Source of the DNA: Serinicoccus sediminis | GTDB taxonomy: Bacteria > Actinomycetota > Actinomycetes > Actinomycetales > Dermatophilaceae | Assembly (NCBI RefSeq): GCF_004153545.1 | Contig: NZ_SDVA01000010.1 | Location: 1 to 64,000, forward strand | DNA length: 64,000 nucleotides | Direction of reading: 5' to 3' | Shown: positions 28,956 through 43,348 of the stretch, in pieces | How the letters are laid out: each line of letters opens with the position of its first letter | How positions within the stretch are numbered: position 1 is the stretch's first letter | The notes under the pieces: model-generated | Database searches by the model: none | Told to the model about the DNA's origin: nothing | Seen by the model: the letters and a program-made list of their open reading frames with translations, nothing else | Made by a program: the position numbers and the translations under genes

Positions 28956-30218
28956 ATGCTGCGTTGGTTGACCGCCGGGGAGTCGCACGGACCCGCACTC
29001 ACCGCCATCCTGGAAGGGCTCCCGGCCGGGGTGCAGGTCGCCCGGGCCGACGTCGAGGGGGCCCTGGCCCGCCGGCGCCTCGGCTACGGCAGGGGCGCGC
29101 GGATGAGCTTCGAGGCCGACCGGCTGCACTTCCTCGGGGGCCTGCGCCACGGCGTCTCCCTGGGATCGCCCCTCGCGCTGCAGATCGAGAACTCCGAGTG
29201 GCACAAGTGGCAGGCGGTCATGGGGCCCGAGCCGGTCGACGCGACGTCGCTGCAGGGCGCCGACGACGTGGGGGCTCCGCAGGAGCTCGCCCGCAACCGT
29301 CCGCTGACCCGGCCCCGGCCGGGCCACGCCGACCTGGTCGGGATGACGAAGTACGGCTTCGAGGAGGCCCGGCCCGTGCTGGAGCGGGCCTCGGCCCGGG
29401 AGACCGCGGCGCGCGTCGCCCTCGGGGCGGTGGCGGCCGCCTTCCTCGACCAGGCCCTGGGGGTCCGGCTCGTGTCGCACACGGTGAGCATCGGCCGGGC
29501 CGGGGTGCCCGGCATCGACGACGACGCCCCGGACCCGGGCTCGCTGCCCCGCCCGGAGGACGTGCACCGGGTGGACGCGGACCCGGTGCGGACCCTCGAC
29601 GCCGCGCGCTCGGCCGCCATGGTCGCCGAGGTGGACGCCGCGAAGAAGGCCGGCGACACCCTCGGGGGTGTGGTGGAGGTCCTGGCCTACGGCCTGCCGC
29701 CCGGGCTGGGCTCCCACGTCCACTGGGACCGACGGCTCGACGCCCGGCTGGCGGCGGCCCTCATGGGCATCCAGGCCATCAAGGGCATCGAGGTGGGCGA
29801 GGGCTTCCGCACCGCGGCCCGCCGTGGGAGCGAGGCCCACGACGAGATCGACCGCGGCGACGACGGGCTGATCCGCCGCGCCAGCCTGCGCAGCGGCGGC
29901 ACGGAGGGCGGCATGAGCACCGGTGAGGTGCTGCGCGTGCGGGCCGCCATGAAGCCGATCTCCACGGTGCCCCGCGCCCTGCGCACCGTGGACACCGCCA
30001 CGGGCGAGGCGGGCACGGCCATCCACCAGCGCTCGGACGTCTGCGCGGTCCCGGCCGCGGGCGTGGTGGCCGAGGCCATGGTCGCGCTCGTCCTGGCGGA
30101 CGCCGTGCTGGAGAAGTTCGGCGGCGACTCGGTGCCGGAGGTGGCGCGCAACCACGCGGCATACCTGTCGGCCGTCGCCGAGCACCAGCGCACCCCGGCC
30201 ACGGAGCGCGGCCGGTGA
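28956..30218 (+). CDS. aroC: Chorismate synthase
   Basis: Converts EPSP to chorismate with reduced FMN; 420 residues. ATG 28956 ([20 protein letters not shown]) is 9 bases after GGGAGG, whereas the in-frame ATG at 28947 touches that site. Signature motifs: GESHG at the start, [39 protein letters not shown]-like region, and [20 protein letters not shown] and [17 protein letters not shown]. Full length. Overlaps aroK in GTGA. Confidence 0.97.
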   Translation: MLRWLTAGESHGPALTAILEGLPAGVQVARADVEGALARRRLGYGRGARMSFEADRLHFLGGLRHGVSLGSPLALQIENSEWHKWQAVMGPEPVDATSLQGADDVGAPQELARNRPLTRPRPGHADLVGMTKYGFEEARPVLERASARETAARVALGAVAAAFLDQALGVRLVSHTVSIGRAGVPGIDDDAPDPGSLPRPEDVHRVDADPVRTLDAARSAAMVAEVDAAKKAGDTLGGVVEVLAYGLPPGLGSHVHWDRRLDARLAAALMGIQAIKGIEVGEGFRTAARRGSEAHDEIDRGDDGLIRRASLRSGGTEGGMSTGEVLRVRAAMKPISTVPRALRTVDTATGEAGTAIHQRSDVCAVPAAGVVAEAMVALVLADAVLEKFGGDSVPEVARNHAAYLSAVAEHQRTPATERGR

Positions 30219-30727
30219 GCGGGCCGCGCGTGGTCCTCGTCGGCCCTCCCGGGGCGGGCAAGTCGACCGTCGGCGGGGTGCTCGCCGAGCGGCTCGGTGT
30301 CCCGCTGCACGACACCGACAGCGCGGTCGAGACCGCGCAGGGCCGCTCCATCAGCGACATCTTCGTCGAGGACGGCGAGAGCGCCTTCCGCGCGATGGAG
30401 CGCGAGGAGGTGCTGCGCGCGCTCCGCGAGGAGCCGGGCGTGGTCTCCCTGGGGGGTGGCGCCGTGATGCAGGAGCCGGTGGCGCAGGCGCTGCGCGAGG
30501 ACGGGCACCGGGTCGTCTTCCTCGACGTCGGGATCGCCGACGCCGCCGGCCGCGTCGGCTTCGACGCCTCGCGGCCGCTGCTGCTCGTCAACCCGCGCGC
30601 CTCGTGGACGCGGCTGATGAACGCCCGGCGGCCGACCTACGAGGCCGTGAGCGGCCTGCGGGTGGACACCGCCGGCCGCACCCCCGAGCAGGTCGCCGAC
30701 GAGGTCCTGTCGTGGCTGCCGGGCTGA
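30215..30727 (+). CDS. aroK: Shikimate kinase
   Basis: 170 residues. Walker [27 protein letters not shown] (shikimate/Mg contact), the [20 protein letters not shown] substrate region, GGGAVM glycine loop, RPLL lid residue and R-x-PxY ([11 protein letters not shown]). Phosphorylates shikimate with ATP. Lies between aroC and aroB with overlapping codons at both ends. Confidence 0.96.
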   Translation: MSGPRVVLVGPPGAGKSTVGGVLAERLGVPLHDTDSAVETAQGRSISDIFVEDGESAFRAMEREEVLRALREEPGVVSLGGGAVMQEPVAQALREDGHRVVFLDVGIADAAGRVGFDASRPLLLVNPRASWTRLMNARRPTYEAVSGLRVDTAGRTPEQVADEVLSWLPG

Positions 30728-31806
30728 GCCGCACCATCGAGGTCGGTGGACCGCGGCCGTATGCCGTCCACCTCGGCGCTGACGCCCTGGCGCGGCTGGC
30801 CGAGCACGGGTCGCCCGGGCGCCGGGTGCTCGTCGTGCACCAGACCGGGCGCGAGGCCCTGGCGCGCGAGGCTGCCGCGGTCCTGGCGGGCGCCGGGGCG
30901 GCGCCGGTGCTGGCGGAGGTGCCCGACGCCGAGGCGGCCAAGACCGCGCAGGTCCTCGCCGGCCTGTGGACCCGGCTGGGGCAGGAGGGCTTCACCCGCT
31001 CCGACCTCGTGGTCGGCGTCGGGGGAGGCGCCACCACCGACCTGGCCGGGTTCGTCGCCGCCAGCTGGCTGCGCGGCGTCGAGGTCGTGCACCTGCCCAC
31101 CTCGCTGCTGGGCGTCGTGGACGCCGCGGTCGGCGGCAAGACCGGCATCAACACCGCGGAGGGCAAGAACCTCGTCGGCGCCTTCCACCCCCCGGCGGCG
31201 GTCCTGTGCGACCCCGCCTGGACGACCACGCAGCCCCGCGCCGACTACGTCTCCGGGCTGGCCGAGGTCGTCAAGTGCGGCTTCGTCGCCGACCCCGCCA
31301 TCCTCGACCTCGTCGAGCACGACCCGGCGGCCGCGACCGACCCGGCGGGCGACCCGGCGCTCGCCCTCGAGCTGGTGGCCCGCGCCGTCCAGGTCAAGGC
31401 CGACGTGGTCACGGCCGACCTCACCGAGTCCTCGGTGCGGGAGGTGCTCAACTACGGCCACACGTTCGCCCACGCCGTCGAGCAGGTCGAGGGCTACACG
31501 TGGCGCCACGGTGACGCGGTGTCGGTGGGCCTGGTCTACGTCGCCGAGCTCGCCCACCGCGCCGGGCGCCTCGACGCCGCCCTCCGCGACCGGCACCGCA
31601 GCGTGCTGGATGCGCTCGGGCTGCCCACGGCATACCGGGCCGGGCAGTGGGCGGCGCTGCGCTCCGCCATGGGGCGCGACAAGAAGACCCGGGGGTCGAC
31701 GCTGCGCTTCGTCGTGCTGGACGGGCTGGCCCGGCCGGGCCGGCTGGAGGGCCCGGCGGAGGAGGACCTGCGCGCGGCCTACGACGCGGTGTCCGGCACG
31801 CCCTGA
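30712..31806 (+). CDS. aroB: 3-dehydroquinate synthase
   Basis: 364 residues, NAD- and metal-dependent. GTG 30712 is the only plausible in-frame start ([20 protein letters not shown]) and overlaps the aroK end by 16 bases. NAD-binding GVGGGATTDLAGFVAASWLR, substrate loop HLPTSLLGVVDAAVGGKTGI and metal ligands in EVVKCGF, NYGHTFAHAVE and WRHGDAVSVG are present. In several actinobacteria aroQ and pepQ follow, but here efp comes next. Confidence 0.97.
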   Translation: MAAGLSRTIEVGGPRPYAVHLGADALARLAEHGSPGRRVLVVHQTGREALAREAAAVLAGAGAAPVLAEVPDAEAAKTAQVLAGLWTRLGQEGFTRSDLVVGVGGGATTDLAGFVAASWLRGVEVVHLPTSLLGVVDAAVGGKTGINTAEGKNLVGAFHPPAAVLCDPAWTTTQPRADYVSGLAEVVKCGFVADPAILDLVEHDPAAATDPAGDPALALELVARAVQVKADVVTADLTESSVREVLNYGHTFAHAVEQVEGYTWRHGDAVSVGLVYVAELAHRAGRLDAALRDRHRSVLDALGLPTAYRAGQWAALRSAMGRDKKTRGSTLRFVVLDGLARPGRLEGPAEEDLRAAYDAVSGTP

Positions 31807-31852
31807 CCTGCCGCCGCGCGTCCGGGCCGACCGGCTGGTCGCGGCGCCCGGG

Positions 31853-31858
31853 TAGACT
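31853..31858 (+). promoter_or_regulatory. -10 element of efp-nusB
   Basis: TAGACT lies 53 bases before the efp GTG, after the aroB stop, giving a leader of about 48 bases with AAGGAAG as ribosome site. It marks a separate promoter for efp-nusB after the aro genes. Confidence 0.6.
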
Positions 31859-31911
31859 CGTCGGTCGATCCCTGAACCCGCCGACCGGCACACCGAAGGA
31901 AGACTGACGAC

Positions 31912-32472
31912 GTGGCTAGCACGAACGACCTGAAGAACGGCATGGTCCTCGACATGGACAACGGGCTGTGGCAGGTGCTGGAGTTCCAGCATGTCAAGCC
32001 CGGCAAGGGCCCCGCCTTCGTCCGCACCAAGCTGAAGAACGTCCTCACCAACAAGATCGTGGACAAGACCTTCAACGCGGGCACCAAGGTGGAGACGGCC
32101 ACCGTCGACCGCTCGGACTACCAGTACCTCTACAACGACGGCACCGACTTCATCTTCATGGACGAGAAGACCTACGAGCAGGTCCCGGTGAGCCCCGAGG
32201 CGATGGGGGACACCTCGAAGTACCTGCTCGAGAACAACCGGGCGATGATCGCCCAGCACGAGGGCCGCGTCCTCTACGTCGAGCTGCCCCCCTCGGTGGT
32301 CCTCGAGATCACCCACACGGACCCTGGCCTGCAGGGCGACCGCTCCACCGGCGGCACCAAGCCGGCCACCCTCGAGACCGGCGCCGAGATCCAGGTGCCG
32401 CTGTTCCTCGAGACCGGCACCAAGGTCAAGGTGGACACCCGCGACGGGTCCTACCTCGGCCGCGTGAACTGA
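31912..32472 (+). CDS. efp: Elongation factor P
   Basis: 186 residues, three KOW/OB-like domains. Domain I begins [20 protein letters not shown]; the tip loop [17 protein letters not shown] has Lys at the usual modification site position (PGKG). Domain II/III contain [14 protein letters not shown] and [16 protein letters not shown]. Relieves ribosome stalling at polyproline stretches, which are abundant in this proteome. GTG 31912 matches the conserved N-terminus. Confidence 0.97.
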   Translation: MASTNDLKNGMVLDMDNGLWQVLEFQHVKPGKGPAFVRTKLKNVLTNKIVDKTFNAGTKVETATVDRSDYQYLYNDGTDFIFMDEKTYEQVPVSPEAMGDTSKYLLENNRAMIAQHEGRVLYVELPPSVVLEITHTDPGLQGDRSTGGTKPATLETGAEIQVPLFLETGTKVKVDTRDGSYLGRVN

Positions 32473-32475
32473 CCC

Positions 32476-32889
32476 GTGGCCGCACGCACCCGGGCCCGCA
32501 AGCGGGCCCTGGAGCTGCTCTTCGAGGCCGAGCAGCGCGGCATCAACGTCGGTGAGCTGCTCGAGTCCCGGATCGAGACGCCGACGACGCAGCACGCGCT
32601 GCCTGACTACACCGTCGAGATCGTCCGTGGCGTCCTCGCCCACTGGGGCCAGATCGAGGAGATCCTCGCCACCTGGTCGCAGGGGTGGAGCCTGGAGCGG
32701 ATGGCCGCGGTGGACCGGGCGGCGCTGCGCGTCGGCGCGTGGGAGATCCTCTGGAACGACGAGGTGCCCGACATGGTCGCCGTCGCCGAGGCGGTGGAGC
32801 TGGTCGGCCGGATGAGCACCGACGAGTCGCCGGGCTTCGTCAACGGCCTGCTGGCCCGCATCGCCGAGGTCAAGCACACCCTCGTCTGA
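32476..32889 (+). CDS. nusB: Transcription antitermination protein NusB
   Basis: 137 residues, all-helical RNA-binding factor of rRNA antitermination. N-terminal AARTRARKRALELLFEAEQR and C-terminal DEVPDMVAVAEAVELVGRMS plus SPGFVNGLLARIAE are typical. Starts 3 bases after the efp stop at GTG 32476 with no separate ribosome site, so it is translationally coupled to efp. Confidence 0.95.
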   Translation: MAARTRARKRALELLFEAEQRGINVGELLESRIETPTTQHALPDYTVEIVRGVLAHWGQIEEILATWSQGWSLERMAAVDRAALRVGAWEILWNDEVPDMVAVAEAVELVGRMSTDESPGFVNGLLARIAEVKHTLV

Positions 32890-32907
32890 GCCGCCCGGCG
32901 GACCGGG

Positions 32908-34483
<1,576 letters not shown>

Positions 34484-34487
<4 letters not shown>

Positions 34488-35803
34488 GCCGCACACCCGC
34501 CCTGCTCGTGACGGGTGCCGACCTCGCCGGAGGGGGTGCCGGGGACGTGCTCGTCGTCGACGGCACCCTCCGCGCGGTCGGTCCCGACGCCGCCGCCGAG
34601 GCACCCGCCGGCGTGCAGCGCCTCGACGCCGACGGGCTGGTGCTGCTGCCCGGCCTCGTCGACCTGCACACCCACCTGCGCGAGCCCGGCCGGGAGGACG
34701 CGGAGACCGTCGAGACCGGGTCGCAGGCCGCCGCGGTCGGCGGCTTCACCGCCGTCCTGGCCATGGCCAACACCACCCCGGTCACGGACACCGCCGAGGT
34801 CGCCGAGACCGTCCACGACCTGGGCCGGCGCGCCGGCTACGTCGACGTCCACCCGGTCGGCGCCGTCACCAAGGGCCTGGCGGGGGAGGAGCTGGCCGAG
34901 CTCGGCCTCATGGCGCGGTCGCGGGCCCGGGTGCGGGTGTTCTCCGACGACGGGCGGTGCGTCCACGACGCCCGGCTCATGCGCCGCGCGCTGGAGTACG
35001 TCAAGACCTTCGACGGCGTCGTCTCGCAGCACGCCCAGGACCCGCGCCTGGCCGACGGCACCGCCTGCTGCCACGAGGGGGAGCTGTCCGGCCGGCTCGG
35101 GCTGCCCGGGTGGCCGGCGGTCGCCGAGGAGACCGTCGTCGCGCGCGACGTCATGCTGGCCCGGCACACCGGCTCGCGGGTCCACGTCGCCCACGTGTCC
35201 ACGGCCGGGAGCGTCGAGGTGGTCCGGTGGGCCAAGGCCCAGGGCATCGCGGTGACCGCCGAGGTCACCCCGCACCACCTCATGCTCACCGAGGCCGAGG
35301 TGGCCGGCTACGACCCGACGTTCAAGGTCAACCCGCCGCTGCGCCCGCACGAGGACACGCTCGCCCTGCGCGAGGCCCTGGCCGACGGCACCATCGACGC
35401 GGTCGCCACCGACCACGCCCCGCACGTGCGCCAGGACAAGGAGCACGCCTTCGCCGACGCCGCGTTCGGCATGCTCGGGCTGGAGACGGCGCTGCCCGTC
35501 GTCTCCACGGTCATGGTCGCCGAGGGCCTCATGACGTGGGCCGACGTCGCCCGCACCATGTCGACGACGCCCGCCCGGATCGCCCGGCTCTCCGACCAGG
35601 GTCAGGGCCTCGCCGTCGGGGCGCCGGCCCACCTCACGCTGGTCGACCCGACCCGCAGCCACACCGTGGACCGGGCGCTCTCGCGCTCGCTGTCCCGCAA
35701 CAACCCCTGGCACGGCCGCCGGCTCACCGGCGCCGTCCACCTCACCATGCTCCGGGGCCGGGTCACCGCCCGCGAGGGCCTGGTCTGGGGGGCGGACTCA
35801 TGA
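34484..35803 (+). CDS. pyrC: Dihydroorotase
   Basis: 439 residues, class I amidohydrolase. Metal-binding [10 protein letters not shown] (near residue 60), [10 protein letters not shown], conserved His motifs [11 protein letters not shown] and the ATDHAPH segment with the catalytic Asp. GTG 34484 shares GTGA with pyrB and has GGAAGGAG upstream. The region between residues 95 and 175 carries the lysine-equivalent segment. Active, full-length enzyme by motif content. Confidence 0.96.
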
Positions 35804-37008
35804 CGGACCCGACGAGAGAAGACGCAGCAGTGAGCACCCCACGCACCGAGCCCGCCCTGCTCGTGCTCGAGGACGGCCGCACCTTCCGCGGCGAGGCCTA
35901 CGGCGCCCGCGGCCATACCGTCGGCGAGGCGGTCTTCTGCACCGGGATGACCGGCTACCAGGAGACGCTCACCGACCCGTCGTACCACCGCCAGGTCGTC
36001 GTCATGACCGCCCCGCACATCGGCAACACCGGGGTCAACACCACCGACATGGAGAGCCAGCGCATCTGGGTGGCCGGCTTCGTCGTGCGCGACCCCGCGA
36101 TCCGCCCGTCCAACTGGCGCTCCCAGGGTGACCTCGAGCAGGCCCTGGAGCAGGCCGGTGTCGTCGGGGTCAGCGGTGTCGACACGCGGGCCCTGACCCG
36201 GCACCTGCGCGACCGCGGGGCGATGCGGGTCGGCATCTTCTCCGGTGAGGCCGCGGCCGCGAGCCCCGAGGAGCTGCTGCGCCAGGTCACCGAGGCGCCC
36301 CGGATGGCCGGGTCCGCCCTGGCCGCCGAGGTCTCCACCCCCGAGCCCTACGTCGTGTCCCCGCCGGAGGGCGTGCCCACCCGGTTCCGGGTCGCGGCGC
36401 TGGACCTCGGCATCAAGGGCATGACGCCCATCCACATGGCCCGCCGGGGCATCGAGGTGCACGTGCTGCCGAGCCGGACCACCGCGCAGGAGCTGCTGGA
36501 CCTCGAGCCGGACGGCGTCTTCTTCTCCAACGGGCCGGGTGACCCGGCGACCGCCGAGCACGAGGTCGAGCTGCTGCGCCAGGTCCTCGACCGGCGGATC
36601 CCGTTCTTCGGCATCTGCTTCGGCAACCAGCTGCTCGGCCGGGCGCTCGGCCTCGGCACCTACAAGCTGGCCTTCGGCCACCGCGGGATCAACCAGCCGG
36701 TGCTGGACCGGACCACCGGCAAGGTCGAGGTGACCAGCCACAACCACGGCTTCGCGATCGCCTGGCCGGACGGCATACCGACCGACCAGCCGGCGGACAC
36801 CCCCTACGGACCGGTCCGGTGCGACCACGTCGCGCTCAACGACGACGTGGTGGAGGGCCTCTCCTGCGTCGACGTGCCGGCCTTCAGCGTGCAGTACCAC
36901 CCCGAGGCCGCCGCCGGGCCGCACGACGCGGAGTACCTCTTCGACCGCTTCGTGGACCTCCTCGAGCGGCGTGCCTCCACCACCTCCCCGACGTCCCAGG
37001 AGTCCTGA
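35800..37008 (+). CDS. carA: Carbamoyl-phosphate synthase small subunit
   Basis: 402 residues. ATG 35800 overlaps the pyrC stop (ATGA); GTG 35830 is a rival start that would drop 10 residues. N-terminal domain with [21 protein letters not shown]-terminal class I amidotransferase with SNGPGDP, nucleophile Cys in [22 protein letters not shown] and the catalytic His/Glu in [13 protein letters not shown]. Supplies ammonia to CarB for carbamoyl phosphate, shared by pyrimidine and arginine synthesis. Confidence 0.97.
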   Translation: MTDPTREDAAVSTPRTEPALLVLEDGRTFRGEAYGARGHTVGEAVFCTGMTGYQETLTDPSYHRQVVVMTAPHIGNTGVNTTDMESQRIWVAGFVVRDPAIRPSNWRSQGDLEQALEQAGVVGVSGVDTRALTRHLRDRGAMRVGIFSGEAAAASPEELLRQVTEAPRMAGSALAAEVSTPEPYVVSPPEGVPTRFRVAALDLGIKGMTPIHMARRGIEVHVLPSRTTAQELLDLEPDGVFFSNGPGDPATAEHEVELLRQVLDRRIPFFGICFGNQLLGRALGLGTYKLAFGHRGINQPVLDRTTGKVEVTSHNHGFAIAWPDGIPTDQPADTPYGPVRCDHVALNDDVVEGLSCVDVPAFSVQYHPEAAAGPHDAEYLFDRFVDLLERRASTTSPTSQES

Positions 37009-37010
37009 GC

Positions 37011-40352
<3,342 letters not shown>

Positions 40353-40362
40353 GCGGGGGGCG

Positions 40363-41157
40363 ATGACCGACCGCGGGTCGGGCGGCCCGGTCCGGACCGC
40401 CGTCGTGACCCTGGCGCGGGCCGCCGGTGCCTACGACGTCGTCAGCCTCGCGGTGCCGGCCGCGCCGGGCTGGGCGTCGGCGCGGCCCGGTCAGCTCCTG
40501 GTGCTGCCCGGCAGCCCCGCACGCGGCGAGGTGCTGCCCCGGCTGCTCTGGCTGGCCGACGTCACCGTGGACCCGGTGCACGGCACGGCGGTGGAGGTCG
40601 CGGTGCCCGCGGGAGCCGGCTGGGAGGTGGGGCGGCGGCTGCGCCTGGTCGGTCCGCTGGGCCGGGGGTTCGGTGTCCCGACGGACCCCGTCCCGGCGCT
40701 GGTGGTGGGTCACGGCGGGTCGACGGTCCCGCTGCGCTGGCTGACGTCGCGGCTGCGGGCCAGGGGCTGCCCGGTGCACCTCGTGCTCTCGGCGCCCGAG
40801 CCGGACGGGCTCTTCGAGGTGGCCGCGCTGCGCCGCCAGGCGGCCTCGGTGCGCCTCACGACCGAGCAGGACCTCGCGCGGGTGACGCTCGAGGTGCTGG
40901 AGCAGGAGCCGCGCGTCGGGGTGGTGTATGCCGCCGGGCCCCGCGGTCCGGTCCGGCAGGTCGCGCAGGTCGCCGTGGGAGCGGGCCGTCCGGTGCGGGT
41001 GAGCGCCCTCGACCTGGACGAGCCCCTGCTGTGCGGCACCGGGCTGTGCGGGCAGTGCGACCTGAGGCCCGCCGGCCCGGGTGGGCCGCGGCCGCTGCGG
41101 CCGTGCCTGGAGGGTCCGGTCGTGCCCGGTGAGCAGGTGCTCGATGCGGCGCGGTGA
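40363..41157 (+). CDS. pyrK: PyrK-like dihydroorotate dehydrogenase electron-transfer subunit
   Basis: 264 residues from ATG 40363 (GCGGGGGGCG upstream; an in-frame GTG at 40342 overlaps the carB end). N-terminal FAD-binding barrel with WASARPGQLLVL; an NAD-binding middle (VPALVVGHGGSTVPLRWL); C-terminal 2Fe-2S Cys cluster CGTGLCGQCDLRP and RPCLEGPVV, matching the C-x4-C-x2-C...C pattern of PyrK. In class 1B enzymes PyrK passes electrons from the PyrD flavin to NAD. Its partner here is the degenerate PyrD-like protein downstream, with which it overlaps by 14 bases. Confidence 0.85.
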   Translation: MTDRGSGGPVRTAVVTLARAAGAYDVVSLAVPAAPGWASARPGQLLVLPGSPARGEVLPRLLWLADVTVDPVHGTAVEVAVPAGAGWEVGRRLRLVGPLGRGFGVPTDPVPALVVGHGGSTVPLRWLTSRLRARGCPVHLVLSAPEPDGLFEVAALRRQAASVRLTTEQDLARVTLEVLEQEPRVGVVYAAGPRGPVRQVAQVAVGAGRPVRVSALDLDEPLLCGTGLCGQCDLRPAGPGGPRPLRPCLEGPVVPGEQVLDAAR

Positions 41158-41974
41158 CCGCCTGCCCCCGGTCTGGGTCGCGGCGGGGGCGATCGACGAC
41201 CCCCGGGGGCTGCTGCGGTTCGGCGACCTCGGGTCGGTGCTGGTGCCCGTCGGGCCGGTCGTCGGCGGTCCGGGTGGCGGCCGGAGCGCGCAGGTGCACG
41301 GCATGGGCCCGGGTGGTGTCGAGCACGACGAGGCGCCCGGCATCGGGCTCGTCGAGGCGGTGGACCGGCTGCGCTGGTGCGCCACCCGCGACCTGCGGGC
41401 CGTGCTGGCGGTGCGCGGCACCACGCCGGGCGAGCCCGCCACCCTCGCCGGGCGGCTGTGCCGGGGGCTCGAGGGCGACGCCGTCGCGGCCGTCGAGGTG
41501 GACCTTCGTGGCGCCGACGACCAGCACTGCCTCAGGGTGCTCGCCCGGGTCCGTGAGGAGACCCCCCGCGACCTGCTCCTCCTCGCCCCGTTGTCGGCGC
41601 TGCAGCCCGACCTCGTCGGCTGCGCCCGCGGCGCGGTCGCGGGCGGGGCGGGGGCCGTCGTCGTGTGCGGGTCGGTCCCGCTGGGTGGCGGCCGCTGGTG
41701 GGCGGGCTCCTCCACGGCCGCGACGAGCCGCGCCGGCGTCCGGACCCTGGCGCAGGCCGCGGACGAGCAGCGCTGGCCCGCCGTGCCGCTCGTCGCGGCC
41801 GGGGGCGTCCACGACGCGCCCTCGGCGGGGGCCGTGCTGCGGGAGGGGGCGCGCGCCGTCCAGCTGGGCACGGCGCTGTGGGCCGACCCCACCCTGCTGT
41901 GGGCCGTGCTCGACGACCTCACCGGGACCGAGCGTCCCGGTGCCCGACCTGACGACCAGGAGGACCACGGATGA
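41144..41974 (+). CDS. Degenerate class 1B dihydroorotate dehydrogenase-like protein
   Basis: 276 residues from ATG 41144, overlapping pyrK. The fold is recognisable: VWVAAGAIDDPRGLLRFGDL aligns with the PyrD opening, and LVAAGGVHDAPSAGAVLREG then ARAVQLGTALWADP match the FMN-phosphate site at the C-terminus. But the flavin-contacting Lys (IMIKATT type) is Pro in VLVPVGP, the NISCPN substrate/catalytic motif is VDLRGADDQH, and the VKL lysine is LLLAP. By family knowledge this should not catalyse dihydroorotate oxidation in the normal way. It may be structural, have another activity, or be decaying, although the frame is intact. A functional PyrD would be needed elsewhere. Confidence 0.75.
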   Translation: MRRGDRLPPVWVAAGAIDDPRGLLRFGDLGSVLVPVGPVVGGPGGGRSAQVHGMGPGGVEHDEAPGIGLVEAVDRLRWCATRDLRAVLAVRGTTPGEPATLAGRLCRGLEGDAVAAVEVDLRGADDQHCLRVLARVREETPRDLLLLAPLSALQPDLVGCARGAVAGGAGAVVVCGSVPLGGGRWWAGSSTAATSRAGVRTLAQAADEQRWPAVPLVAAGGVHDAPSAGAVLREGARAVQLGTALWADPTLLWAVLDDLTGTERPGARPDDQEDHG

Positions 41975-42840
41975 CCCACGTCGACGACACGAGCCGCCCC
42001 GCGCCGGTCGGTGGGGACAGGTTCGGCGTGCGCCTGCACCGGGCCCTGGCCGAGCACGGGCCGCTCTGCGTGGGGATCGACCCGCACCGCGAGCTGCTCG
42101 GTGCCTGGGGCCTGCCGGACTCGGCGGAGGGGCTGCACGAGTTCTGCGCGGTCGTCCTGGACGCGGCCGCCGGCCGGTGCGCCGCGGTGAAGCCGCAGTC
42201 GGCGTTCTTCGAGCGGCACGGCGCCGCGGGCGTCGCGGTCCTGGAGGACGTGCTGGCCCAGGCCCGGCAGCGAGGGCTGCTCACCGTGCTCGACGCCAAG
42301 CGCGGTGACATCGGCACCACCATGCAGGGCTACGCGCAGGCCTACCTCGAGGACGGCGCCCCCCTGGCCGCGGACGCCCTCACCGTCAGCCCCTACCTCG
42401 GCTACGACGCGCTGCGACCGGCGCTGGACCTGGCCGCCGGCTCCGGCCGGGGCGTCTTCGTGCTGGTGCGCACCTCGAACGCCGAGGCCGCGCAGGTGCA
42501 GTCGGTCGGGCGGCCCACCGTGGCCGCCCGGGTCCTGTCCTCCGTCGGGCGCGACAACACCGGTCAGGAGCCGTGCGGCGACGTCGGCGTGGTCGTCGGC
42601 GCCACCGTCGACCTCTCCGGCGAGGAGCTGGGGCTGGGCGACTCCCTCGCCCCGGTCCTCGCGCCCGGGGTGGGCGCGCAGGGGGCGGACGAGCACGACG
42701 TCGCCCGCTCCTTCGCCGCGGTCCGCGACCGGGTGCTGGTCCCCGTCTCCCGCGGGGTGCTGGGTGCCGGGCCGGCAGGCGTGGCGGGCGAGGTCGCCCG
42801 CTGGACCGACCGGCTGGCGAGCGCCCTGGGCCGCGGCTGA
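41971..42840 (+). CDS. pyrF: Orotidine 5'-phosphate decarboxylase (type 2)
   Basis: 289 residues, the longer actinobacterial/myxobacterial type. Catalytic DAKRGDIGTTMQGYA near residue 109, CVGIDPHRELLGAWGLPDSA near the N-terminus, AVKPQSAFFERHGAAGVAVL and APGVGAQGADEHDV at the phosphate site. ATG 41971 shares ATGA with the PyrD-like gene. Last gene of the pyr operon; a 140-base gap with the mihF promoter follows. Confidence 0.96.
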   Translation: MTHVDDTSRPAPVGGDRFGVRLHRALAEHGPLCVGIDPHRELLGAWGLPDSAEGLHEFCAVVLDAAAGRCAAVKPQSAFFERHGAAGVAVLEDVLAQARQRGLLTVLDAKRGDIGTTMQGYAQAYLEDGAPLAADALTVSPYLGYDALRPALDLAAGSGRGVFVLVRTSNAEAAQVQSVGRPTVAARVLSSVGRDNTGQEPCGDVGVVVGATVDLSGEELGLGDSLAPVLAPGVGAQGADEHDVARSFAAVRDRVLVPVSRGVLGAGPAGVAGEVARWTDRLASALGRG

Positions 42841-42904
42841 CGGGCCCGGACGACCGGCGTCCGCGCCGACGGGCCGTCCCGCCGGCCCACCCGGGGGCTG
42901 CGGG

Positions 42905-42956
42905 TTGGCACGGCGGGGGGAGGGTCGCTATGTTCGTCCGCACCAGGGTTCCCTGG
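42905..42956 (+). promoter_or_regulatory. mihF promoter with downstream palindrome
   Basis: TTGGCA (42905-42910), 18-base spacer, TATGTT (42929-42934) is the best -35/-10 pair in the window. Just downstream CCAGGG-TT-CCCTGG (42943-42956) is a perfect 6-2-6 inverted repeat in the expected 5' leader, a candidate operator or stabilising hairpin. The ribosome site AAGGAG follows at 42968-42973. Confidence 0.65.
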
Positions 42957-42980
42957 CACTGGATGACAAGGAGTAGGACC

Positions 42981-43298
42981 GTGGCCCTTCCCGAGCTGAC
43001 GCCGGAGCAGCGCGCCGACGCGCTGGCCAAGGCTGCTGCCGCCCGACGTGAGCGCGCAGCCGTCAAGAACCGCCTGAAGAACTCCCAGGGCTCCCTCAAG
43101 GACGTCATCGCCGAGGGCAAGGAGAACGACGTCATCGGCAAGATGAAGGTCTCGGCCCTGCTGGAGTCGATGCCCGGCGTCGGGCGGGTGCGCGCGCGCC
43201 AGCTCATGGAGGAGATCGGCATCTCCGAGAGCCGGCGCGTCCGGGGGCTGGGCGCCAACCAGGTGCACCACCTGCTCGACCACTTCGACGGCCGCTGA
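42981..43298 (+). CDS. mihF: Actinobacterial integration host factor
   Basis: 105 residues, nucleoid-associated DNA-binding protein (mIHF/sIHF). [20 protein letters not shown] (residues 2-21) starts a basic N-terminal helix; the helix-two-turn-helix region has [20 protein letters not shown] and [19 protein letters not shown] 42981 has AAGGAG 7 bases upstream. Binds DNA without sequence-strict recognition and shapes the nucleoid; essential in mycobacteria (family knowledge). Always upstream of gmk in actinobacteria, as here. Confidence 0.96.
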   Translation: MALPELTPEQRADALAKAAAARRERAAVKNRLKNSQGSLKDVIAEGKENDVIGKMKVSALLESMPGVGRVRARQLMEEIGISESRRVRGLGANQVHHLLDHFDGR

Positions 43299-43348
43299 GC
43301 ACCGCGGCGGCGCCTGCCGGGGGGACGGGCCAGGAGCGCAGGCTGGTC

